Source: an uncultured Eubacteriales bacterium
GTDB taxonomy: Bacteria; Bacillota; Clostridia; Lachnospirales; Lachnospiraceae
Direction: 5' to 3'
NCBI GenBank assembly: GCA_949284175.1
Contig: CASDVE010000022.1
Coordinates: 1 to 49,208, forward strand
Length of the DNA stretch: 49,208 nt
In this document: piece by piece, positions 40,997-49,208 of the stretch
Layout: every line of letters begins with the position of its first letter
How positions within the stretch are numbered: position 1 is the stretch's first letter
The notes under the pieces: model-generated
Told to the model about the DNA's origin: nothing
Seen by the model: the letters and a program-made list of their open reading frames with translations, nothing else
Database searches by the model: none
Translations under genes and position numbers: made by a program

Positions 40997-41956
40997 ATGA
41001 TAAAGAAAAGAATGTTAAATGTTTTATTGGTTGGGTTAATGGCTCTTTCGTTAGCTGGGTGCAGTGTGGAGGGAGAAAGTAAAAAAACAGAGAATAGTGA
41101 TACACAGCAAAATGAAATTGGGAAAGTTGGTTTTGCCATCTCTACATTGAATAACCCATTTTTTGTATCTATGGCAGATGGAGCGGAAAGCAAGGCAAAA
41201 GAGCTTGGCATTGATCTTACTGTTATTGATGCAGGAAATGATACCGCAAAACAAAGTTCTGATATTGAGGATTTGATAGCAAAAGGAATTAAAGTATTAA
41301 TTGTAAATCCAGAAGATTCCGCTTCTGTTGCACCAGCAGTTAGTGATGCCATGGAAGCAGGAATCAAAGTGATTGCCGTAGACCGTTCTGTGGATGGAGC
41401 AGAAGTTGATTGTTTTATTGGAACAGATAACGTAAAAGCAGGTGAACAAGCAGGAGGATATTTGGCAGAAAAATTGGGAGATGGTGCAAAGATTGCAATT
41501 TTGGAAGGGATTCCAGGAGCATCCAGTGCATTGGATAGAAATGAGGGATTTTTGAATGCTGTGGATGGAAAATTGGAAGTTGTAGCATCCCAAACTGCTA
41601 ATTTTGACAGAGCAGAAGGTTTGAGTGTAACAGAAAATATTTTACAAGCCCACCCAGATATCAAAGCGATTTTATCCGCAAATGATGAAATGGCGTTAGG
41701 GGCAATTGAAGGAATTGAATCAGCAGGAAAGATTCCGGGAAAAGATATTCTTGTTACAGGGTTTGATGCTGGTGATGATGCTATTGTGGCTGTAAACGAT
41801 GGAAAAATGTTGTTTACAGTGGAGCAAAAAACAACAGAAATGGGCGAAATGGCAGTAGAATCTGCTTTAAAAATGATGCAGGGTGAATCCGTAGAGAAAG
41901 AGATTCCGATCGACATTACATTATTGGATGCTGATGCACTTAAAGATATGGAATAA
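40997..41956 (+). CDS. Sugar-binding lipoprotein, RbsB type
   Basis: A 319-residue exported lipoprotein with lipobox LSLAGC (Cys22) and a periplasmic-binding-protein fold. FAISTLNNPFFVSMADGAE, VNPEDSASVAPAV, FIGTDNVKAGEQAGGYL and ILSANDEMALGAIEG are close in pattern to ribose-binding protein RbsB. Ribose is not certain: the downstream genes encode an L-xylulose/L-ribulose route, so the ligand may be an uncommon sugar. AGAGGAGGAAG precedes ATG 40997; an upstream in-frame start lacks this. Confidence 0.88.
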   Translation: MIKKRMLNVLLVGLMALSLAGCSVEGESKKTENSDTQQNEIGKVGFAISTLNNPFFVSMADGAESKAKELGIDLTVIDAGNDTAKQSSDIEDLIAKGIKVLIVNPEDSASVAPAVSDAMEAGIKVIAVDRSVDGAEVDCFIGTDNVKAGEQAGGYLAEKLGDGAKIAILEGIPGASSALDRNEGFLNAVDGKLEVVASQTANFDRAEGLSVTENILQAHPDIKAILSANDEMALGAIEGIESAGKIPGKDILVTGFDAGDDAIVAVNDGKMLFTVEQKTTEMGEMAVESALKMMQGESVEKEIPIDITLLDADALKDME

Positions 41957-42011
41957 GGGACTTCTGTGATATAATAATCTGAAAAAGATAGTATATCAGA
42001 ATGGAGGAAAT

Positions 42012-43112
42012 ATGGTCACAATTCGAGATGTAGCAGAGAGAGCAGGAGTATCAATATCAACAGTTTCCAATGTATTAAATCAGTCAAAGTATGTTGGTGA
42101 TGATTTAAAAAGAAAAGTATATGAAGCAGTGGAAGAATTAAATTATGTAAGGGATTCTGTCGCAAGCAATATGAAAAGAGGATATACAAAGACGATTGGA
42201 GTTATTACATCCGACATTTGTGGTCTTTTTTATCCCTATATCGTGAAGGGAATTTATGAAACAATCAGTAAATATGGGTATAGCTTAACCATTTATGACT
42301 CCCATGTATTAAAGAATGAAAATGGAGTCAAAAAAGAAGAGGAAAGTTTTAAACATCTTTTTTCAAATAAAGTGGATGGTGTCATATTTGTATCAAATGT
42401 TTCAAAGAAAAAAGAAAAACAATATATAGAGAAGATAAAGACAGAAGCATGTATGCTAAAGGAAACTCCATTGGTCAGTTTGGAGCGAGATTTTTCCAAA
42501 TATGGAGTGGATTCTGTTTTTTATAATAATAAGAAGACTGCTGAAATGGCAGTTAACCATCTGATTGATTGTGGTTGTAAGAAAATCGTTTTTATAGGAG
42601 GACCTATACAAGAAGAGGTTCCAGAAGAACGTAAACAAGGGTATTTAAAAGCGATGAAAGAGGGCGGATTTAAAGTCGATAAAAAGATAATGATGGAAGC
42701 TGGAGATTATACACACGAAAGTGGATATATGGCTATGAATGCGTTATTAAATAGAAATGAAGGGATTGACGGTGTTTATGTTGCCAATGACCAGATGGCG
42801 ATTGGTGCGTTAAAGGCTTTAAAGGAATGCAATATCCGTATTCCACAAGATGTGAAACTCATTGGAACAGATAATGTTTTCGTTACCAGTATGTTAGAAC
42901 CACCTATTTCAACTGTGCACATTAAAAAAAGATATATGGGAAGAAGAGCAGCACAGATTTTATTGCAAAGGATTGAGGAATTGCAAAATGCTCAAGGAGA
43001 AGCGAAGGCAAATTCAGGTCATCAAGTGATTGCAGAAGAAATGGAAACCACATTAGTAGTAAGAAAATCAACAGATTTGACAGCAAAAGAAGAAATGGTA
43101 TTTGTAGAATGA
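42012..43112 (+). CDS. LacI-family transcriptional repressor of the sugar operon
   Basis: A 366-residue regulator. The N-terminal helix-turn-helix TIRDVAERAGVSISTVSNVLN and hinge region (SVASNMKRGYTKTIGVI) are followed by a sugar-binding core. LacI proteins bind 14-18-bp palindromes with central CG, which matches the operators at 38435 and 38471. It lies inside the operon between the transporter and the enzymes, so it is probably autoregulated. The C-terminus is extended by about 30 residues after the core. GGAGG precedes the ATG. The inducer is likely the transported sugar or its phosphate. Confidence 0.9.
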   Translation: MVTIRDVAERAGVSISTVSNVLNQSKYVGDDLKRKVYEAVEELNYVRDSVASNMKRGYTKTIGVITSDICGLFYPYIVKGIYETISKYGYSLTIYDSHVLKNENGVKKEEESFKHLFSNKVDGVIFVSNVSKKKEKQYIEKIKTEACMLKETPLVSLERDFSKYGVDSVFYNNKKTAEMAVNHLIDCGCKKIVFIGGPIQEEVPEERKQGYLKAMKEGGFKVDKKIMMEAGDYTHESGYMAMNALLNRNEGIDGVYVANDQMAIGALKALKECNIRIPQDVKLIGTDNVFVTSMLEPPISTVHIKKRYMGRRAAQILLQRIEELQNAQGEAKANSGHQVIAEEMETTLVVRKSTDLTAKEEMVFVE

Positions 43113-43125
43113 TAAGGAGGACAAT

Positions 43126-43554
43126 ATGCTAAAAACAATACCAACAATAATTTCACCCGAGTTTATGAAAGTGATGATGGAAATGGGGCATTCTGATTAT
43201 ATGATTTTAGCAGATGCGAATTTTCCAGGAACATCCCATGCAAGAAGAATTATTCGCATGGATCAAGTGGAAATACCAGAGTTATTAGAGGCAATTATGA
43301 AGTTTTTCCCACTGGATCATTTTATTGAAAATCCTGTGAAATTAATGCGAAATTTACCGGAGGAACCGGTGCCAGAAATATGGGAAGAATACAGAAAAAT
43401 TTTAAAAGAACATAATGAGGAACGAGCATTTCACGATTTTGAATTTTTGGATAGACTGTCCTTTTATGAAGAGGCTGAAAAAGCCTATGTGATCGTGCAA
43501 ACAGGAGATACCGCACGCTATGCCAATATTATGTTACAAAAGGGTGTTTGTTAA
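43126..43554 (+). CDS. RbsD/FucU-family sugar mutarotase
   Basis: A 142-residue protein of the RbsD/FucU family: ISPEFMKVMMEMGHSDYMILADANFPGTSHARR matches the catalytic N-terminal region with His21, and the C-terminus FYEEAEKAYVIVQTGDTARYANIMLQKG is typical of FucU. It speeds interconversion of sugar anomers so the next enzyme gets its preferred form. The FucU-like C-terminus suggests a pyranose or a deoxy or L-sugar substrate rather than ribose. It follows the LacI gene by 13 bp with AAGGAGG upstream. Confidence 0.85.
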   Translation: MLKTIPTIISPEFMKVMMEMGHSDYMILADANFPGTSHARRIIRMDQVEIPELLEAIMKFFPLDHFIENPVKLMRNLPEEPVPEIWEEYRKILKEHNEERAFHDFEFLDRLSFYEEAEKAYVIVQTGDTARYANIMLQKGVC

Positions 43555-43590
43555 GTAAAAAAATAGAAAACATGATTGGGAGAATGGATT

Positions 43591-44895
43591 ATGAGAGAAA
43601 AAGAATTAACAATGAAAGCAAAAGATGAGCTGGACAAGCGTTTGGAAGAAGCGAAAAGAACAGGAAATTTGGTTGAGAAGAACACAACAGATGATAGCCA
43701 TATTATTAGAGAAACATTTGAAAAAGGAGAAGGAGTACTTCGGTTGTTTCCAGCTTTTGTCCCAAGACGATTTGGAAAAGCAGGACATCGCTTGAAATTA
43801 CATCCAGATGATTATTTTGCATTTGGAATGGAAAGAGGCTCCATTACGGAGAGATGGTTTTCTTCTACAATTGCAGCACAAAATGGAGAAAAAGCAAAAG
43901 CTGATGAAGGATTAAGCTATGTATGTGTTGATTATGATACGGATTTGAAGTTCTCCTTGAAAGATGCTGTTAAAGTATTAGGAGCGGAATTAGTTGGGGA
44001 AGAATTGATGGAAAAATATAATGGATGGCCAATGTACTCTAAGTTTTTTGATAATGAAAATCCGTTATTCCATCATTTACATTTAACCTTTGAAGCCGCT
44101 GAAAAAGTAGGAAAATTAGGAAAGCCTGAATGCTACTATTTTCCAAAACAGCTGAACAACCATTTTGGTGAGGCTAACTATACTTACTTTGGATTTGATC
44201 CAGACGTAGAGCCAGAAGAGATCAAAGAAAGAATTCGTCATTTTGCAGATGATGATACGAGGATTACAGAATTATCCAGGGCATACCGTGTACAACTTGG
44301 AACTGGATGGTATACACCAGCAGGAGTGATCCATGCACCAGCATCTGTTTTAACTTATGAACCACAGTGGAATTCCGACGTAAACTCTGTCTATGAAAAT
44401 ATTGTATCTGGAGAAGTATATCCACCAGAAATGTTGGATGAAGAGTGTCCTGAAAATAAAAAAGGTGATATTGATTATGTATTCAGTCTTTTAGATTGGG
44501 AAAAAAATGTAGATCCGCATTATAAAAAGCACTATTTTAGAAAACCAATTGTAGAGGCAGAAACAGAAGCGTATTCACAAAAGTGGATTACATATGGAAA
44601 TCCATATATTGCGGCAAAAGAATTAACAATAAATCCCGGGCAGACAGTAACCATAAAAGATGGTGCTGCATATGGATGTATCTTCGTACAAGGACATGGA
44701 ACATTTGGTGTCTATGATGCAGAAGCCCCAACATTGCTTCGCTTTGGACAACAAAGTGCTGATGAGTTCTTTGTTTCGGAAAAAGTTGCAAAAGAGGGAA
44801 TTGTGATTACAAATACAAGTAAGGTAGAACCATTAGTTGTATTAAAGCATTTTGGTCCAAACTGTCCAAATGTGCCACAAGTAACAAGAGAATAA
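43591..44895 (+). CDS. Cupin-type sugar isomerase-like protein, substrate unknown
   Basis: A 434-residue protein distantly like class I mannose-6-phosphate isomerases. Candidate metal ligands are HHLH (161-164), Glu180 and the histidines in NNHFGEANY and WYTPAGVIHAPAS. A second cupin domain (about 340-430, KELTINPGQTVTIKDGAAYGCIFVQGHG) follows. No sugar isomerase of a known family is otherwise present in the operon, so this is the best candidate for aldose-to-ketose conversion before the kinase. I do not recognise a characterised close relative. ATG 43591 follows GGGAGAA at 6 nt; an upstream TTG is less likely. Confidence 0.65.
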   Translation: MREKELTMKAKDELDKRLEEAKRTGNLVEKNTTDDSHIIRETFEKGEGVLRLFPAFVPRRFGKAGHRLKLHPDDYFAFGMERGSITERWFSSTIAAQNGEKAKADEGLSYVCVDYDTDLKFSLKDAVKVLGAELVGEELMEKYNGWPMYSKFFDNENPLFHHLHLTFEAAEKVGKLGKPECYYFPKQLNNHFGEANYTYFGFDPDVEPEEIKERIRHFADDDTRITELSRAYRVQLGTGWYTPAGVIHAPASVLTYEPQWNSDVNSVYENIVSGEVYPPEMLDEECPENKKGDIDYVFSLLDWEKNVDPHYKKHYFRKPIVEAETEAYSQKWITYGNPYIAAKELTINPGQTVTIKDGAAYGCIFVQGHGTFGVYDAEAPTLLRFGQQSADEFFVSEKVAKEGIVITNTSKVEPLVVLKHFGPNCPNVPQVTRE

Positions 44896-44908
44896 AGGAA
44901 GTTGATTC

Positions 44909-44945
44909 GACCCGGAATATGGTGAGGACAGCCACCTTCCGGGTC
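44909..44945 (+). terminator. Hairpin between cupin and kinase genes
   Basis: GACCCGGAA (44909-44917) pairs with TTCCGGGTC (44937-44945), with inner GGTG/CACC pairs. There is no T run, so it is probably an mRNA-stability or attenuation element, which may separate expression of the two halves of the operon. Confidence 0.6.
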
Positions 44946-44977
44946 ATTGTTTATATAATGGAAGGAAGGGATGAAGG

Positions 44978-46492
44978 GTGAGATATTTAGTAGGAATTGA
45001 CAATGGAGGAACATTTTCTAAAGCGGCAATTTTTGATGAAGATGGAAAGCAGATTGCAGTGGCTCGGGTATCCATGACAACAATTACTCCAAAACCAGGG
45101 TACACAGAGCGAGATATGGATGAATTATGGGAAGGAAATGTACAGGCGGTTCGCACAGCAATTAAAAAAAGTGGGATTGATCCAAAGGATATTGTAGGTG
45201 TATCTTTTTCTGGTCATGGAAAAGGATTGTATTTAGTTGGTGAAGATGGAAAACTTGTCTATAATGGCATTGTTTCTACGGATACAAGGGCTTGGAAGTA
45301 TGTAGAGCAATGGGAAAATGATGGAACAAAGGAGAAAGTATTTGAAAAATCTTGTCAGACTATTTTAGCTTGTCAACCAGTCAGTCTGTTAGCATGGTTG
45401 AAAGAGAATGAACCAGATGTTTTAAAGCACACAAAGTATATTTTTTCAGTGAAAGATTATATTCGTTATAGAATGACAGGTGAGGCATATGGGGAATATA
45501 CGGATTTTTCAGGAGGAAATTTATTAAACTTAAAAACCAAGTCTTATGATAAGGAATTATTAGCATTGTTTGGATTAGAGGAAGTGTTTGACAAACTTCC
45601 ACCGTTAAAACGTTCATCGGATATTTGTGGGTATATTACAAAAGAAGTGAGTGAAAAAACATTGCTTCCAGAAGGAATTCCAGTTGCAGCGGGAATGTTT
45701 GATGTAAATGCCTGTGGGATTGCCTCAGGACTTTGTAATGAAGAGCAAATGTGTATGATTGCAGGAACTTGGAGTATTAATGAATTCATTCGAAAAGAGC
45801 CAGTATTAAATGGTACTGTTGCATTAAATTCCATGTTTTGTATTCCAGGATATTTTCTCGTAGAAGAAAGTAGTCCAACATCAGCAGGAAATATGGAGTG
45901 GTTTATTCAAAATCTAATGTCGGCAGAAAAGAAAGAAGCGGAAGAAAAAGGCATATCAATTTATGATTTGACTAATGAATGGGTAGGAGCTATTGAGCCA
46001 CAGGATAATCATGTGATATTTCTTCCATTTTTAAATGGTTCTAATGAAGATGCGTTAGCAAAAGGAACTTTTGTAGGGCTGACTGCGTATCACACAAAAA
46101 AACATATGTTAAGAGCTGTATACGAAGGAATTGTTTTTTCCCATGCGGTTCATATAAAAAGACTGCTTAGAAACAGGAAAAAACCAAAAAGTATTAGCTT
46201 TTCTGGAGGAGCTGCAAAATCAGATGTATGGGTACAGATGTTTGCAGATGTTTTGCAGATTCCAATTGATGTGATTGAAGAGAAGGAGCAGGGAGCACAA
46301 GGAGCAGCTATGGTAGCTGGTATTGCGTCTGGAATTTATCAAAATTATGATGATGCCATTGCCAGAACAGTCAAGATCACAAAGACAGTAATGCCACGAA
46401 GAGAATATAAAGAGATTTATGAGGAAAAATATCAGACGTATCGCTCTATAATCGAGGGATTATCTAAAGTATGGAAACGATTTGAAAATTAA
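44978..46492 (+). CDS. FGGY-family carbohydrate kinase (L-xylulokinase-like)
   Basis: A 504-residue sugar kinase. The N-terminal IDNGGTFSKAAIFDEDG and the C-terminal FSGGAAKSDVWVQMFADVLQIPI are the two FGGY signatures; the catalytic aspartate is in AAGMFDVNACGI. The IDNGGT form and the gene neighbourhood resemble L-xylulose kinase LyxK, whose product is the substrate of the UlaE-type epimerase two genes on. L-ribulokinase or another ketopentose kinase is possible. The start is GTG with GGAAGGAAGGG about 8 nt before it. Confidence 0.82.
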   Translation: MRYLVGIDNGGTFSKAAIFDEDGKQIAVARVSMTTITPKPGYTERDMDELWEGNVQAVRTAIKKSGIDPKDIVGVSFSGHGKGLYLVGEDGKLVYNGIVSTDTRAWKYVEQWENDGTKEKVFEKSCQTILACQPVSLLAWLKENEPDVLKHTKYIFSVKDYIRYRMTGEAYGEYTDFSGGNLLNLKTKSYDKELLALFGLEEVFDKLPPLKRSSDICGYITKEVSEKTLLPEGIPVAAGMFDVNACGIASGLCNEEQMCMIAGTWSINEFIRKEPVLNGTVALNSMFCIPGYFLVEESSPTSAGNMEWFIQNLMSAEKKEAEEKGISIYDLTNEWVGAIEPQDNHVIFLPFLNGSNEDALAKGTFVGLTAYHTKKHMLRAVYEGIVFSHAVHIKRLLRNRKKPKSISFSGGAAKSDVWVQMFADVLQIPIDVIEEKEQGAQGAAMVAGIASGIYQNYDDAIARTVKITKTVMPRREYKEIYEEKYQTYRSIIEGLSKVWKRFEN

Positions 46493-46510
46493 GTAAGGAG
46501 AAACATAATA

Positions 46511-47488
46511 ATGATTAGAATTGGGATAATGGGAGCGGGAAGCATTGCACATAAGATGGCAGATACTATTATGAAGATGGATAAAAGCCGAGTAGAAGTA
46601 TATGCTATTGCAGCAAGAGAACAAGAACGTGCAGAAGCATTTGCAAAACAGCATCAGATAAAAAAAGCCTATGGCTCTTATGAACAGATGTTAAAAGATG
46701 AAGAAGTTGACTTAGTATATATTGCTATACCACATTCTTTGCATTATAAAGGTGCTAAAATGTGCATTGAGGCAGGAAAGCATGTTCTTTGTGAAAAACC
46801 ATTTACGGTGACAGAAGAGCAGGGAAGAAAACTGTGTTTTCTCGCCTCTCAGAAAAACGTTTTTCTATCAGAGGCTATGTGGACCAGATATATGCCTTCC
46901 AGAAAAATTATTGATGAAATAATACAAAGTGGAGTTATTGGTGAGGTAACGTCTTTAACTGCAAATTTAGGATATGATTTGCGAGATATTCCAAGACTTT
47001 GGGACACAATGCTAGCAGGAGGTGCTTTACTGGATGTGGGAATCTATCTCATTCATTTTGCAAGAATGGTTTTCGGAACCAACTTACAAAAGGTAATTTC
47101 CCATGCTGAATTTTCCAAAGAAGGTGTGGATTATTCGGATAGTATTGTGATGATATTTGAAGGTGGAAAAGAAGCAGTAACACATTGCAATGTGGCATCC
47201 GTATTAAATAGAAGTGGGGCAATTTTTGGAACAAAAGGATATATTGAAATTGTAAATATTAATAATCCTGAAAGGATTCAAGTATTCGATAAGAATTATA
47301 ATTTGGTAAAAGAATATTCGATTCCAGATCAGATTTCTGGATATGAGTATGAAGTGGAAGCAGCGGTTTTAGCAATTGAAAATGGGAAGAAAGAGTGTAA
47401 AGAGTTGCCACAGGAAGAAACACTGGAAGTTTTGAAAATTATGGATTCTATAAGAAATGAATGGGGATATGTAATTCCAGAAGGATGA
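46511..47488 (+). CDS. Gfo/Idh/MocA-family oxidoreductase
   Basis: A 325-residue NAD(P)-dependent oxidoreductase with an N-terminal Rossmann fold (GIMGAGSIAHKMA, residues 5-17), the family motif LCEKPFTVT with catalytic lysine, and NVFLSEAMWTRYMP. GGALLDVGIYLIHFARMVFG is the usual sugar-binding helix (Asp-x-Gly-x-Tyr). It resembles the dehydrogenases that act on trans-dihydrodiols, xylose or sugar alcohols. In this pathway it could oxidise an alternative polyol or sugar form to the ketose. Its coding sequence holds a third copy of the operon operator at 46851. Confidence 0.85.
   Translation: MIRIGIMGAGSIAHKMADTIMKMDKSRVEVYAIAAREQERAEAFAKQHQIKKAYGSYEQMLKDEEVDLVYIAIPHSLHYKGAKMCIEAGKHVLCEKPFTVTEEQGRKLCFLASQKNVFLSEAMWTRYMPSRKIIDEIIQSGVIGEVTSLTANLGYDLRDIPRLWDTMLAGGALLDVGIYLIHFARMVFGTNLQKVISHAEFSKEGVDYSDSIVMIFEGGKEAVTHCNVASVLNRSGAIFGTKGYIEIVNINNPERIQVFDKNYNLVKEYSIPDQISGYEYEVEAAVLAIENGKKECKELPQEETLEVLKIMDSIRNEWGYVIPEG
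46851..46866. promoter_or_regulatory. Intragenic copy of the LacI-type operator
   Basis: The 16 bp AGAAAAACGTTTTTCT, identical to the promoter operator at 38435-38450, lies within the Gfo/Idh/MocA gene. It encodes part of the conserved QKNVFL motif, so part of the match is forced by protein conservation. Exact identity of 16 bp is still suggestive of an auxiliary or road-block operator. Confidence 0.5.
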
Positions 47489-47511
47489 ATATGGAAAAGG
47501 AAGTGCTATCT

Positions 47512-48354
47512 ATGAAAAATTATACATTAGGTATCTATGAAAAAGCCATGCCATCAGATCTAAGTTGGAAGGATAAAATGCGGGTTGCAAAAGAAACAGG
47601 ATATGATTTTATTGAAATTAGCATTGATGAAACAGAGGAAAAACTGAAGCGGTTGGAAATGAGTAAAGAAGAGCGTGCAAAATTAGTGGCTTTGATGAAG
47701 GAAGAAGAAATGCCGATTCGAACGATGTGCTTAAGTGGGCATCGGAAATATCCAATAGGAAGTGAAAATTGGAATACAAGAAAACGAGGCATGGAAATCA
47801 TGGAACAGGCAATTCAGTTAGCCGATGACTTGGGAATACGAATTATTCAGCTTGCAGGGTACGATGTATATTATGAAAAAAGTAATGATAAAACAAGACA
47901 ATATTTTGAAGAGAATTTGAAGAAGGCAGCCATGATGGCAGCAAGTAAGGGAATTTTACTTGGATTTGAAACAATGGAAACAGAGTTTATGAATACAGTA
48001 GAAAAGGCTATGTATTATGTAAAAGAAGTGGATTCCTTGTATCTAAATGTCTATCCGGATTTGGGGAATATTACAAATTCGGCTATCAAATATGGAACAA
48101 AAGTAACAGATGATTTAGAAATGGGAAGAGGAAGAATTGCTGCATTGCATCTAAAAGAAACAGTTCCAGGAAAATTTAGAGAAATTCCATTTGGAATGGG
48201 GCATGTGGATTTTAAGAAGGGAATTCAAAAGGCTTGGGAGCTGGGAGTGCGTAGATATGTGACAGAATTTTGGTACACAGGAAATCCGGAGTGGAAACAA
48301 GATGTAGATTTTGCTTTCCATATGATGGCTGATCTTTTAGATAGTCAGTGTTAA
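47512..48354 (+). CDS. ulaE: L-ribulose-5-phosphate 3-epimerase (UlaE/SgbU type)
   Basis: A 280-residue TIM-barrel enzyme that interconverts L-xylulose 5-phosphate and L-ribulose 5-phosphate. TLGIYEKAMPSDLSWKDKM at the N-terminus, DFIEISIDETEEKLKRL, TMCLSGHRKYPIGS, LGFETMETEFMNT and FREIPFGMGHVDF match UlaE and SgbU closely. The conserved glutamates and the histidine of the metal site are present. A longer frame begins at 47461 inside the previous gene, but ATG 47512 follows AAGGAAG at 8 nt and gives the usual length. Confidence 0.9.
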   Translation: MKNYTLGIYEKAMPSDLSWKDKMRVAKETGYDFIEISIDETEEKLKRLEMSKEERAKLVALMKEEEMPIRTMCLSGHRKYPIGSENWNTRKRGMEIMEQAIQLADDLGIRIIQLAGYDVYYEKSNDKTRQYFEENLKKAAMMAASKGILLGFETMETEFMNTVEKAMYYVKEVDSLYLNVYPDLGNITNSAIKYGTKVTDDLEMGRGRIAALHLKETVPGKFREIPFGMGHVDFKKGIQKAWELGVRRYVTEFWYTGNPEWKQDVDFAFHMMADLLDSQC

Positions 48355-48392
48355 AAAATATTGAGAATAGAATGTTTTAGAAAGGAGAAGCA

Positions 48393-49079
48393 ATGCTAGA
48401 ACAATTAAAAAAGGAAGTTTATGAAGCGAATCTATTACTTCCAAAGTATGGTCTTATTACTTTTACTTGGGGAAATGTCAGTGGAATTGATAGGGAAAAA
48501 GGGTTATTTGTTATCAAACCCAGTGGAGTGGAGTATGATAAGATGAGCTGGGAAGATATGGTTGTATTAGACTTAGAAGGAAATCTGATAGAGGGGGATT
48601 TAAAACCATCTTCTGATATGCCAACTCATTTAGAATTATATAGAGCGTTTACAGGAATAGGGGGGATTGTACATACCCATTCACCGTGGGCGACAAGTTG
48701 GGCTCAGGCTGGGCGAGAAATTCCATGTTATGGTACAACGCATGCTGATTATATGTATGGGGATATTCCTTGCATACGAAATCTTATGAAAAGTGAAATC
48801 GAAGAAGCATATGAAAAAAATACAGGGCGTTTGATTGTAGAGTATTTTAAAGGAAAAGATTATCATTCTATGCCAGCAGTCTTGTGTAAAAATCATGGTC
48901 CATTTACTTGGGGAAAGGATGCAAAAGAAGCAGTACATAATGCAGTGGTATTGGAAGAAGTGGCAAAGATGGCAGCAAGATGTGAGATGCTTAATTCTCA
49001 AGTTAAGGAAGCACCACAAGAATTGCAAGATAAACATTATCAGCGAAAACATGGTGTGAATGCTTATTATGGGCAATAA
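48393..49079 (+). CDS. araD: L-ribulose-5-phosphate 4-epimerase (AraD/UlaF/SgbE type)
   Basis: A 228-residue class II aldolase-fold enzyme converting L-ribulose 5-phosphate to D-xylulose 5-phosphate, which enters the pentose phosphate pathway. Zinc ligands His94, His96 and His168 are in IVHTHSPWA and KNHGPFTWG; the catalytic Asp119 is in THADYMYGD and the C-terminal tyrosine in [15 protein letters not shown] and [10 protein letters not shown] bind the phosphate. This is the last gene of the operon. AAAGGAG precedes the ATG. Confidence 0.93.
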   Translation: MLEQLKKEVYEANLLLPKYGLITFTWGNVSGIDREKGLFVIKPSGVEYDKMSWEDMVVLDLEGNLIEGDLKPSSDMPTHLELYRAFTGIGGIVHTHSPWATSWAQAGREIPCYGTTHADYMYGDIPCIRNLMKSEIEEAYEKNTGRLIVEYFKGKDYHSMPAVLCKNHGPFTWGKDAKEAVHNAVVLEEVAKMAARCEMLNSQVKEAPQELQDKHYQRKHGVNAYYGQ

Positions 49080-49081
49080 AA

Positions 49082-49111
49082 AAAGTTGGGGTGGTTTTCC
49101 ACCCCAACTTT
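49082..49111 (+). terminator. Terminator after the sugar operon
   Basis: A perfect 13-bp stem (AAAGTTGGGGTGG with CCACCCCAACTTT) and TTTT loop begin 3 bp after the araD stop codon. The T run is part of the stem end. Confidence 0.85.
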
Positions 49112-49118
49112 CAGAGTG

Positions 49119-49208
49119 TAGACAAAGTCCCCGCAAATGCTGGGACTTTGTCTGTACTTATGACCGCTTTTTTGATAGAATAAAACTATTAGAAAGGCGG
49201 TGTTTTTT
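49119..49208. mobile_element. Possible left end of an insertion element at the window edge
   Basis: A perfect 12-bp stem (AGACAAAGTCCC at 49120-49131 with GGGACTTTGTCT at 49142-49153) is followed by ACCGC and GCGGT arms around 49172-49200, and a run ending GGCGGTGTTTTTT, like a ribosome binding site just before a start codon outside the window. This layout resembles the ends of IS1182-type elements of clostridia as I remember them. The transposase is not in the window. Confidence 0.35.

Noticed and set aside
40972..41916. 314-residue minus-strand frame antisense to the sugar-binding protein
   Set aside because: Rich in Ser, Pro and Ile, with no family features. It mirrors the RbsB-like gene, which has a lipobox and a clear family match.
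41957..42011. Imperfect inverted repeat before the LacI gene (TTCTG/CAGAA arms)
   Set aside because: The stem needs bulges and is AT-rich; it lacks the operator sequence and a T run, so I do not call it.

Overview
The window looks like chromosomal DNA of a low-GC, Gram-positive anaerobe of the class Clostridia, probably Lachnospiraceae. This rests on codon bias, strong AGGAGG-type ribosome binding sites, TTG and GTG starts, PTS and ABC sugar operons, an LPXTG/sortase pilus locus and an LtaS-type sulfatase. It is an inference from style and gene content, not from a marker gene. No tRNA, rRNA, CRISPR array or phage module was seen.

Layout. (1) 1-763: an IS607-type element on the minus strand, running off the window edge, with an open tnpB and a broken serine recombinase. 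(2) 992-4761: a sialic acid (N-acetylneuraminate) cluster nanE-nanA-nanK plus an RpiR-type regulator, with a palindrome in the spacer of its promoter. (3) 4847-5572: a glycerophosphodiester phosphodiesterase on the minus strand. (4) 5711-9466: mannitol PTS mtlA (EIICB) and the PRD regulator mtlR. (5) 9509-22609: a pilus locus: a 2,710-residue repeat adhesin, a backbone pilin, a class C sortase and a basal pilin. (6) 22657-25499: the rest of the mannitol system: mtlF (EIIA), a 1-phosphofructokinase and a zinc dehydrogenase. The pilus locus therefore splits the mannitol genes into two transcription units whose promoters look alike. (7) 25679-27368: a secreted N-acetylmuramoyl-L-alanine amidase. 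(8) 27421-29836: a small redox/nitrosative-stress group: ferredoxin, NapH-like membrane Fe-S protein, decayed nitroreductase, GNAT acetyltransferase and single-domain globin. (9) 29922-30140: a hairpin-rich intergenic element. (10) 30212-38272: an ABC ATPase with a giant coiled-coil FtsX permease, an LtaS-like sulfatase and a fused hypoxanthine-DNA glycosylase/MutY. (11) 38430-49079: a ten-gene sugar regulon: RbsABC-type transporter, LacI regulator, RbsD/FucU mutarotase, unassigned cupin isomerase, FGGY kinase, Gfo/Idh/MocA oxidoreductase, UlaE-type 3-epimerase and AraD-type 4-epimerase. (12) 49119-49208: hairpins that may be the start of another insertion element.

How the parts work together. 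The last operon reads as a route from an imported sugar through a ketose and ketose 5-phosphate to L-ribulose 5-phosphate and D-xylulose 5-phosphate. Two copies of a 16-bp LacI-type palindrome flank the start of transcription, and a third lies inside the oxidoreductase gene. The mannitol genes lack MtlD but carry a SorE-like dehydrogenase and a 1-phosphofructokinase, which suggests mannitol 1-phosphate is oxidised to fructose 1-phosphate rather than fructose 6-phosphate. These two pathways, the giant adhesin, the structured 29.9-kb element and the glycosylase fusion are the items most worth following up.
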